The position numbers were made by a program, and so were the translations under genes. A stretch of 64,000 nt of DNA, taken from positions 1 through 64,000 of the forward strand of contig ML978138.1 of the NCBI GenBank assembly GCA_010015805.1. Direction: 5' to 3'. Numbering within the stretch: the stretch's first letter is position 1; every line of letters starts with the position of its first letter. This stretch comes from Rhizodiscina lignyota (Eukaryota; Ascomycota; Dothideomycetes; Aulographales; Rhizodiscinaceae). This document shows, in pieces, positions 1 to 8,717 of this stretch. The notes under the pieces were generated by a model. It saw only the letters and a list, made by a program, of their open reading frames with translations, ran no database searches and had not been told where the DNA came from.

Positions 1-540
1 TAGACTTATAGCTGCCCTTTTAACTATACCCTTTTACTAGGTAGTACTATACAAGGTTAAGGCTAGTAGACTAGTACTAGTAGTACTTATAAGCCGTATT
101 AGATTAGATAGTAAGGTATAAGTATAGTATAAAGCTATTAAGCTAAAGACTAAGCTTATTAGGATATAGTAGGTTTAATAAGTTAATAAAGGTATTAAGG
201 CCGTAGTAGGCTTTAGTAGGCACTTAGTACTTCTCCTAAAGGTACTTAGATACGGCTTTAGCAGACGGCTTAAGCGCGTACTTACACTCTATATAGATAA
301 TAACACGCTTAGTTTAGTCTAGATATAGCCCTAATATAGTAAGCCTCTAGTCTTAGTCTACGCTCGTAAGAGAGTCCTAGCGGCTAGATAGCTTAGTTTT
401 ATCGATAAGGGCTTAAAATATTATTCTTAAGAGATAATAAGCTTAAAGAGAGAGAGAAAGAGAGAGAAAGAGAGAGAGTAAGTAAGTAAGTAAGCGAGCG
501 CGAGAGAGATTAAAAAAGAGATTAGTATAATTAGATTAAT
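1..540. repeat. TpA-saturated, RIP-like repeat remnant
   Basis: This tract has no usable reading frame and an extreme dinucleotide bias. By direct count bases 1-540 contain five CpA and one TpG, while TpA occurs about a dozen times per 60 bases; CpG is still present. Loss of CpA/TpG with gain of TpA is the known signature of repeat-induced point mutation, which acts on duplicated DNA in ascomycetes. The parent element cannot be recognised. The tract continues off the left edge. Confidence 0.75.
445..509. repeat. AG-rich simple repeat with AGTA run
   Basis: A purine run of repeated AG/AAAG units (about 445-479) passes into four tandem AGTA tetramers and then a short GCGA/GAGA run. It is a low-complexity microsatellite inside the RIP-like tract. 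Confidence 0.8.
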
Positions 541-1310
541 AGTATAATAGTAGTTAAAGTAGTTATTATTAAGTGCGGACGGGCGCGTAGCGTATAGGCT
601 ATATAAGCCTAGATTTAGGGGGAGAGGGATTCGCGACGGGTTCCTAGAGGGCAGTAAATCGCGACGCGATCCGTGCGCGTAATATAGGGGGCAGGCGGGT
701 AAAATTGGGAAGGCGACGCATTCCTAGGTATCAATAAGGGGGTGAAATAGGGCAAGTTGCGGGAAGGCGACGCGTTCCGGAGTAGAATACTTGAGTAGGC
801 TTTAGAGATGACCGACCCTAGACCCGGTGTTCAATACTTCGTCACTCCCCTGCACGAGGCAGAGTAAGCAATAAAATATCAAACCTCCTTAACATATTAA
901 GGTCAAAAGGTGAAACCAGACGTACTGAGTTTTCCCATTGTTGATTAATCCGCTAGCTGATGTATAAGGATACCCCTCGTGATATCATCTCGGCGAAGAG
1001 GTGCTCATCGAAGGGGAGGCAATTCACTTCTTGCCTCTACCCTTGCGCTGGCCGCTAGCCCTAGTGCGTTTAACTGCGGGACGCTCACTTTAGGAGTGTT
1101 CATTAACCGCGCGTTCGCTTCCTGGGCGTTCCTCTTCGGGATGTTCACATTCAGGTTGTCCATATTCGGGCCGTTCATTAGAAAGCGTCGGGAACAAGCC
1201 ATTAGTGAAGCCGAAGATCTGTCTAAGAGCCTGGCCCTCATGCGGTTGGGCTTCAACCGGCGGATTCGAGGAATCTGCGCTGGGTTGAGTAGTCACCCGG
1301 TTCTCTGGCT
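541..1310. other. Transition zone with GCGACGCG-type short repeats
   Basis: Composition changes here from RIP-like to ordinary. Four related short words built on GCGACGSG followed by TTCC or ATCC lie at about 631-645, 660-673, 711-724 and 764-778. The last two share the longer form GGGAAGGCGACGCRTTCC. Bases 1005-1310 have minus-strand open frames of low complexity that may be the decayed 3' end of the zinc-knuckle gene. No convincing gene is seen. Confidence 0.4.
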
Positions 1311-1364
1311 ACAGAAGTAGACGGCGCAGAAGTAGACGGCGCAGGATCAGACGGCGCAGGATCA
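1311..1364. repeat. 15-bp tandem repeat (3.6 copies)
   Basis: Three full copies of the 15-mer GACGGCGCAGRAKYA begin at 1320, 1335 and 1350, with a partial copy before them. Read on the minus strand the array encodes a Pro-Ala-Pro-Ser-Asp/Thr repeat in the same frame as the zinc-knuckle gene's C-terminal part, but beyond a TAG stop at 1373-1375. Confidence 0.8.
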
Positions 1365-1372
1365 GCCCACTC

Positions 1373-3771
1373 CTATGGCTTTTCTTCGCCTGATGTACGA
1401 GCGGAGGGATGGGGGGATGGCGATATGGATGCAGCTCTCGACGACGTTGTTAGCGCGATTTCCGAGTTTGACCTCACTTGGTCAAGTTGATCTCGGTGCA
1501 TGGGATTTCGCGGCTGTCGTTCCGCTGCAACTTGGGGTAACGCACTATCAAGGTCCGTCCAATCCGTAAAAGCGTCGGCCATTCTTGTGTCCTCCTCAAC
1601 CTCTCCAATTATACCAGTAAATTCTGGGTCATTGGGATTGCGTGGCTCAAGAGGAGCGTTTTGGGGCACGTAGATCGTGACCGTACCATAAGTTTTGAAG
1701 ACGTTCCCGGGGCCAAGTATAGGTACCGCATCGGAAATTCCTTCTGCGTCCACATTATTCGGCATCGGAACACCAGGTGCTTGCAGAAGCGGATGACTTG
1801 GAGGAGCGTCGATAGCAGGATGTGCTGGATGAGCGTTGATGGCGGGACACGGCGGAAGAGCGTCAATGGAAGGCAGTGGAGGATGTGGCCTGACAGTCGG
1901 GGGAGGCTGCGCAGGAGGTCCTGGCTGCGGCTCTCGACTACCCATAGTCCGGTTCGCGAACTCAATTGCACCGAACATAGGATCCGCTGACGGATTACCA
2001 ACAACTCTGGCGGTGGTTTTGGCGGCCACCTCCGCCTCAAACAGTAACCCATTCTGTCCGATCACTCTCTGCCGCTTGCTGGCCGACCGTCTTCTCCATA
2101 ACAGATGTCTCAGTATTGGCCTTGGGCGCTAATGTGAACTGGTCGTAACTGTCACCACCAGCACCACTGGGTGGGGCGTGAGGTGGCGCATTTGAATTTG
2201 GGGCGACGGGTGCATCGGCCGGGGTTGGAGGAGGCGCATTTGAGGCGACGGGTGCATCGGCCGGGGTTGGAGGAGGCGCATTTGAGGCGACGGGTGGAAT
2301 GACTGGAGGGTTGGGATACTCAGGCTCCGTCTTGGGATTCTTCTTGCGCTGCCTCCGAGAACGATTCTTCCTCCTCCTCTTCTTCTTCTCTTGCGGGGCT
2401 TCGCTTTCCTCGCTTTCTTCGCTCTCTCCCTCGCCCTTGCGCTTGTCGCGGTCAGAGAGAATACGATCGATGCCGGTCATGTCAATTCTAGCCGCGAGAG
2501 CCTGACACCTCCATGACTCCATATCCCAGCCTCCACTCGGGGTTTGCCGAGGTGGTCGGGACGGTGTCTGCTCACGTGTCAGGTATGGTGTTTGCTGAGG
2601 CGATTGGAACGTCGTCTGCTCGTGTAATGGGTACGGCGTTTCCTGAGGCCATTGGGACGCTGCTCCGAGGATGTTGAAGTCGTTGGCTTGGCCATGTGGC
2701 ATCGATTCGTGGAGAAATGCGCTAAACTCCTCAAACTCTTGGAATCGGCGCCTGACATTATTGAAGGTCATGGGCGGCTGCGATTCCCTGACTTCTTGGA
2801 ATCGGTGGTAAGTTTCCACCATCATGGTGACCATAGACGGCTGCAGTGCCTGCCGTTGCAATTGCTGTTGCTGTGGCGGTTGATACTGCTGCCTCCAATC
2901 CTGGATCTGCTGTCCGTAACCGCTAGGGCCCATACCAGATGATTGCCACTCAGGTGGTGGCATTGGGATCGGGTTCAGCGGCCGACCGGGCCACTGGAGA
3001 TCAGGTTGAGGAGGCTGCGACAGCTGACGGCCCGAGCCGGAAAAGTTAGGGTTAGCTCTGACCGTTTTAGGCTTGCGATGGGCTGGGGCGTCATTGGCAG
3101 GACGCTTGGATGGCGCCGTGTAGTCCGTTCCCAGAACACGCCTCTTCGCAGCCTCCGGCCAGTGGCGATCTGGTTGTGTGCGATCTTTCTTCGCACGTTC
3201 GACGTTCTCCAGGGTTGGTGGGAAACCAGAAGCGACAGTGTCGTGCTGGCTCCATTTCAGCGATCGGCACTCGGCTGCAGGCACAACTTTGCCGTCCCCG
3301 TTGAAGAAGAAATCTCGAGCATTCGGGCAAGCGGCGCCGCGATGTTCATTTTTCTTGCAGTGGAAGCAGGCGTTTTGGCAAGCCTGCCATGCGTCACCAT
3401 TACGAGGGCCAAGGCAGCGCCTGCACACCTCCTTAAGGACGTCTAGTTCGAAGTCGGTCTTCCGAAGATGATTGGCAGGCTGTGGCCTTCCGGTAGCCCG
3501 TGGACGCTGCATCCGGAGTGCTGGAGTCGCTGGTTCCCGAGGCTGAGGTGCCGTCGTCACGGGTGCCGGCGTTAGGTGTGGTGTTGGATTTACTCCAGCA
3601 GTGGCACTCACTGGATTTGTGCTCGGCGCACCGCTTGGAGTGTTTCTGGTGAGATTCTGGCCGTTTCGACGGTTGCGTACTGGATGGGCCAGAAGAAGTG
3701 TTGATGTTTGAGCCGGGCACCTGCTGTGAAGCGGCATCAACCGGCAGAGAAGGGCTGTTTCCAGCCGACAT
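1373..3771 (-). pseudogene. CCHC zinc-knuckle, Pro-rich protein gene, frame-disrupted
   Basis: The longest intact part runs minus from the ATG at 3735-3737 to 2037 (about 566 aa). Its N-terminal third has CFHC-KKNE-H-RGAA-C, a perfect C-X2-C-X4-H-X4-C zinc knuckle, just after another CxxC cluster. A Pro/Gln-rich middle, a basic KKKRRRKNR nuclear-localisation-like patch and a Pro/Ala tandem repeat follow. Reading appears to change frame near 3650 (the ATG at 3771 opens a Ser/Pro-rich start in another frame) and again near 2050, where a 230-codon Pro-rich frame continues to 1373. Beyond that TAG the frame stays open for about 39 codons. CCHC knuckles bind single-stranded nucleic acid in Gag and RNA-processing proteins; no Gag capsid, protease or reverse transcriptase is seen. 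It could be a decayed member of a lineage-specific family or a transposon-borne gene. The function is unknown. Confidence 0.5.
2202..2296. repeat. 42-bp in-frame tandem repeat
   Basis: Two essentially identical 42-bp units (2202-2243 and 2244-2285) and a partial third encode a 14-residue repeat, NAPPPTPADAPVAS, in the zinc-knuckle protein. The 42-bp unit keeps the reading frame. Confidence 0.85.
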
Positions 3772-5234
3772 CTTGATCGAAGAAAGATTCTCGATCACAG
3801 AATGTTAGTGTTGGATGCTGGGAGGTTGTTGAAAGAGCTGTGCGTTTGTTCGAAGTATTTGGCGAGACTTGGCATATGGCAAGTTCCGCGATGTCAACAA
3901 GAGAAATACTACCACAATACATAATCCAGGCACCTGTTTTCAGTTCTGGTTATAAATTGAGTGCATGCGGAAGAATTGACTTGATAGAGGGAAGCTTTGA
4001 TCGACTTGGAACGAGATACAACGAAGACTTGACTAGGATTTTTATCAACCGGCGAACACGATGAGCAATGAGCATAGAACCAAAGTCAAAGGAAACCAGG
4101 CTATCGGATGCTTACAGCAAGCGGCATGCGAGTCTGCCAAATCGCGATCGCAGCAGTTCAATACGACCCATCGAGACGAGTCAATTGCAAGCATTCGCAA
4201 AAACCCCCTCCCACACATTACCTACTCCGACGGCCTCGAAATGGCACTTTCTACTCTCGGGACAACTCCTGCAAGCTATCGCGCCTCCCAAACTGCTCCA
4301 CGCCCGAAATGAACTTCCAGATGATGGATCCATGGGCGAGCGGCGGACTCAAGTACGTCTGTAACCTCTACAATATTACAAGCCGTCTGTTTTGCCTGCT
4401 CGTCACCCAGCGCACAAATCAGCAACATTAACAGAACTTTCTGACAGTTGCATAGCTTCGATTCTCCTCCGAACGCTACTCCTTCCTTTCCTCTTCCTTT
4501 CCTCCTTCTGAGGAAACATTTCGATGCAGAGACATTTCGACAAGCTCGCGGAAAAGGATTAATGGGTTGGTGTGGGCGAGGAGGTGGCATTAGATACAGT
4601 GGCATGGAGTATTCTTCGCACCATAGGAGCCGCAGTTGGATACATCCGCTGTAAAGTCGCACCAATGGTTCGGCCCAATTGAAGAGGAGCCTGAGGATCG
4701 TCGGGGCAAAGCCGACGATGGAGAAGGCGATAGCTACGAGGATGACTGAAGATGAGGATATTGAAAATGATGGATGCAGTCAGTCATTGCTTTTTCGTTA
4801 ACTGCGATAGCGAGACACGTTACCGTAGACACGGAATATACGCGCGACTGCAGCGGCGACTGCACCCCCACTACGAAGGAAGACAAATTGCTAATTCCGA
4901 GCCATGTCACGAAGCAGCTTCGATGTGGCGTGGGGTTTGCAGTGTGATGGAGTTTGATGACAGGGCCCTAACGGCGTCGAGGAGGAGCGAGGCGTCGATA
5001 TCCAGCATTCTTTTAGCTTTCGGTGAAGTCCAACCATTATAACTCACGACATATCGGAACTCTCAGCTCTTTGTAATGCATAACCAGCTGATCGAGATTG
5101 GAATCATGGAAGCAGTAGGAGATCCAGACACAGCGGGGAGAGTGGAGACCCGCATGAAGACGCTTGGAGGACTCGGCGACGATCATTGGTTGAGTGAAAT
5201 CTGTTCTGATTGGATGCAACTGATAACTTCCATC
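3772..5234. other. Gene-poor stretch with decayed coding fragments
   Basis: No gene could be built. On the minus strand about 4276-4780 is open and includes a hydrophobic segment (about 4690-4745, reading VILVAIAFSIVGFAPTIL) that resembles a membrane helix, but it has no ATG and no recognisable continuation. It may be a gene relic. Bases 3772-4060 are the presumed upstream region of the zinc-knuckle gene. Confidence 0.3.
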
Positions 5235-5306
5235 CGAGTTGTCAAACGTAACGACATGACCATTCTCTGACTATTCGTCCTTTTACAGCTACCCTTTTAA
5301 GAGTAA
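5235..5306 (+). repeat. Inverted repeat arm, left copy (intron-like)
   Basis: This is a near match, in inverted orientation, to the right arm at about 7462-7537. Differences are mostly transitions plus a 2-bp indel. In this strand sense it carries a CTGAC branch-like site, a TTTTACAG acceptor at 5281-5288 and then CTACCCTTTTAA. The donor position reads CCGAGTTG, so the GT seen in the other copy is absent. Confidence 0.7.
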
Positions 5307-5685
5307 CATCCTCATGGAACGGCTGCCTCTTTGACGTACCTCTTACGCCCTCCGTTTCACTCCGTCGGACCGCTTATCACTCCTTCCAGCGATCCTCATT
5401 TCACGAACAACCCTTCCCCTTCTTCCGTCGGGCCAAGATACGACTGCGACGATGCTTGTACACAAAGATGGAATTTGAGTCTTATTCATCAGGCGAATCG
5501 CTGGAGAAGCATTTCTCCCTTCTTCTGGCACTGTCACGAGCGATGATTGGTCGTCTTACGGTTACACTGTCGGAATCAGATTTGTGAAAGCTCGCTCAGG
5601 ATTTTGCGTTCTATGCACTTGCATCCAACAAGCAAGCCTCTGCGAAATTCGACATGCCAAATATTGTGAGACAGTAGTAGTGAAT

Positions 5686-7222
5686 TTACACTCGATCGAA
5701 TTCGGCAGATTCTTGCTTCGCAGGTTCTTCGGCCCTCACCGCTCTGACATCTTCATAATACACCATCTTTTCATCACTGGCGTATTTCAGACCCTCGATG
5801 ACTGCTTCAGTTTCACACCAAGGAATATCTTTGTCCCCATCGTGCCATACACTGAGACCTCGGTCCTGGAGTACCAACCGCTGTAGTTGGAACTTTCCAT
5901 CGGCCACAAGCGCACGCTCGCCTTTCCATCGCGTGAGCCCTCCGCGGAGATGCCGTCGAACCAAAGATATGCTTAGCTTCAGTAGCACGGACAGAACGAT
6001 GATAGCCATTCCAACAACAAATGTGAAGATTAGTCCGAAGAGCGAGAATGTCTGATATCCTGCGACACTGTTGATCTTCTGCGCCTTGCATTGTTTCTCC
6101 CATGAGAGCCGTCCGAGACTCATGTCCGGGAAGAAGACACTGCTGAAAGGCCCAAGATTGTCAGTGTTTGCTGCGTATTCCACCGCATATCCCTGGATCT
6201 TTGCGAGGCTCGTTTGGAACCAACTTTCCGCCTCCATTTGACACTGCGTACTTGGCAGCCCTGGAGACAGGTACGTGATGATCGTGTTGGAGGCTTTTAG
6301 TGTGTGACCCGCGGAATCGAAGATGCTGTAGTAAGTGGAAGGTTTCATGAAGGCCTAATAGAGTCTCTGTGCTGTTGCTGATTGCGCATCATTCAGTTCA
6401 AGGTCACTGGTTGCCGAAAGTAAATCATTCGTGCTCATGTAACCAGTGCCTCGATCCTTTGCCTTATTCACGATGCGATATCGATCTACACATCCCATTA
6501 GAGCTACAACATAAAATGGATAGTACGGATTGACTTCATAACCATTGAAAGCTAACGTCGTATCGTTGTAAAGGGCCAAGAAGAACGGATCATCAACTGG
6601 GTTTAGATATTCGACTGTGTTTGCGGCGATACAGAACAAGCTTGTGTCGCCATCTCGCAGTTGAAGCTCGGTAATTGGCTGCCAGTTCTGTGAACTGCCG
6701 CCAACGGAATAGAATGCACTTGAAGTTTGGGAAGGTTTGCCGAGATCCAAATGGGCATTGACCATCGAGCGAAGTAGCAGTGTATGACAGTCCGAGCAAC
6801 ATATGTATTGCAAGACAGGGTGGAACTGAAACTGGAATCGTTGGCATAGCAAGCGCGTGCATATGCCCTGCCGGCGAGGGTGTCGGCAAGAACTTTTTGA
6901 GCTCTTTGGTTCACAGTAGTCGTGTTGTTCAGAAGGAAGGACCAGATTCCACACATTTTCTCTCTTCAACCCATACGGTGCTGGCCTCGAAAGCTGGGTT
7001 TGCGATCCGTGAGGACATGATACTGGCGACTGCGAATGCACCCCATACTCCGAGCGCCCGCGAAATGAGTCCAAGGCTGCTGGCTTTAACATGCTCTGAG
7101 CTCGGCTTTGATGATTTCCTGAAGAAGAGAAACTTTTTGCGAGACCAAGTTGAAGAGAGCTGACACAGCTCCCAGGCGGTGCCGAGTAGTGGGCCGGAGT
7201 TAAGGGTAACGGATGACAACAA
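5686..7222 (-). pseudogene. Multi-pass membrane protein pseudogene
   Basis: Three minus-strand frames read consecutively as one protein of about 510 residues. Frame one (7222-6957) has a hydrophobic segment (LGVWGAFAVASIMSS). Reading moves frame at an AAAA run near 6956 into a part with NNTTTVNQ and Cys-bearing segments, and again near 6740-6790 into a region ending at 6358. An in-frame TAG at 6355-6357 then interrupts it, and the same frame continues to 5686 through a strong helix (LFGLIFTFVVGMAIIVLSVLL, about 5985-6050) and an acidic tail. N-glycosylation-type sites before the last helix suggest an extracytoplasmic loop. No ATG precedes the first frame; an AG acceptor just upstream suggests a lost first exon. 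The layout resembles an uncharacterised Pezizomycotina membrane-protein family, which I cannot name. Three lesions make sequencing error alone unlikely. Confidence 0.6.
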
Positions 7223-7461
7223 GAATGGATGACTAGCTCACACATGCAAGGAATGGCAGCTAAACAGTATCACCGGTAGATACAGTGCGCGAATTCTGTC
7301 AAAAGATGGCTTTTGTGGCAACTGGGAAAAGCTGAAGGCGATACAATGGATCAGCCTCGTCTCATTGTATTATTCTCGGGTTAAAACAAGAGTAACTCAT
7401 TCGAATTTATCATTGTTTTTCGTGCATTTTCTTTATCTAATTTTCAATTGAGCTAATTTAG

Positions 7462-7537
7462 TTTATTCTTAAAATGGTAGCTGTAAAAGGACGAATAGTC
7501 AGGGAATGGTCTCATGTCGTTATGTTTGGCAACTCAC
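7462..7537 (-). repeat. Inverted repeat arm, right copy (intron-like)
   Basis: On the minus strand, 7537 to 7481 is a textbook short fungal intron: GTGAGTT donor, CTGAC branch and TTTTACAG acceptor, 57 nt. It matches the left arm at 5235-5288 over nearly its whole length. Similarity continues about 18 bp past the acceptor, including an identical in-frame Leu-Pro-Phe-stop reading in both copies. Confidence 0.7.
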
Positions 7538-7923
7538 CAATGGTAGTTGAAATAACACGCGCCGTGCCTTCGAACAGGACTGTTCTGTACATGAGGAGTG
7601 ATATGACGCGGAACTCTGTGGATGTAAGCAACATTGGTAGAGTTCAATGTGGAATGTAGGAAAGAGCTTCTCTTAGTTTCCCCATAAGCATAGAGCTCAA
7701 AGGTACTCACACCAGACACCACGAGAAGGTGAAAGCTCATCGTCTGGCGGGCCTCCATAAAACACCGAATGGGTGGCCATACATTGTCCGTCTTATATGA
7801 AAGACTGACAAATAATGACACATTCAATGGCTCAGCGTCCCAGGGACAGTTGCTATCTTCAATCGGAGGGCAGAGAGCGCTCAACGAGAGACTACACACT
7901 GCAAGAGAACCAAGAGCGAGCAT
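7471..7923 (-). CDS. Possible small secreted protein (uncertain model)
   Basis: An ATG at 7923 opens a frame with a hydrophobic, signal-peptide-like start (MLALGSLAVCSLSLSALC) followed by several cysteines. A consistent model uses introns 7616-7710 (GTGAGT...CACAG) and 7481-7537 (GTGAGT...TACAG) and ends at a TAA at 7469-7471, giving about 100 residues. Both introns have good consensus and phase agrees, but there is no family match I recognise and the region is full of decayed genes. The last intron and the stop lie inside the inverted repeat. It could be a real small effector-like gene or a chance ORF. Confidence 0.25.
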
Positions 7924-8240
7924 GTTATGGAAACCGTAATGATTTGGGGGCATGAGGAAATGCCAGGGCCCAAGATACAATACCGAATCAGGGGGGTGGC
8001 ATAGTTGTGACATAGTTGTCCCATATACCAAGACACAGCAACGACGGTGGCAGGGGTTTGACCCTTACTCGTCGAGTGGCCCACACCTGCCGTGATTGAA
8101 GGTATCATGAAAGTAAAGCATGTTCAAGGAGCGGGTGAGAGTAGGCAAGATGTGTTCCGCGTATGCCATGGTGGCAGATCGAAAGCACATTGAGACATAA
8201 AGGAGAATGAAAATGTAACGTATTTGGGGACAGGGCGGGG

Positions 8241-8484
8241 TAACGTAAGGAGACTCCGGGCTGTGCAAATGCATCTGGAACCTTTGTCCTCAAACACTTG
8301 CCGATATGTGAACAATCGGCAAGGTCGAGAAAATGGGATGCCTTCTGCAATAGCTTGAAGCTCGTAACGTAAGGAGACTCTGGGCTGTGCAAATGCATCT
8401 GGAACCTTTATCCTCACTTGCCGAGATACGAACAATCGGCAAGGTCGAGAAAATGGGATGCTTTCTGCAATAGCTTGAAGCTCT
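8241..8484. repeat. 124-bp direct tandem duplication
   Basis: Copy one is 8241-8364 and copy two 8365-8484. They are nearly identical, with a 4-bp deletion in copy two (CAAACACTTG versus CACTTG near 8416) and a handful of substitutions, mainly C/T and A/G. Both start TAACGTAAGGAGACTC and end AGCTTGAAGCTC. No coding role is evident. Confidence 0.9.
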
Positions 8485-8717
8485 GAACGAGAGCGGCGGA
8501 TGGCTCTACACTCCGGCTTGGCGCTTGCAAGCGATTAGAAGAACCACGCTGCGCCAAGGGATTGAAGAGACCGCACGGGGTGGGGGCATGTTGAAATAAA
8601 GACGGAGTTCGGCCCAAGATCAGACACAGGTGGGAAACAGAACCACGCCTGGGGAGGAGGAACCGGTTCACAAGGCACGACGAGGCGCTTGATTACACAC
8701 AAACGCTGACGGAGTTG

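Noticed and set aside
1373-3771. Programmed frameshift gag-pol retroelement
   Set aside because: The overlap of frames near 2050 resembles gag-pol, but no protease, reverse transcriptase, integrase or long terminal repeats follow.
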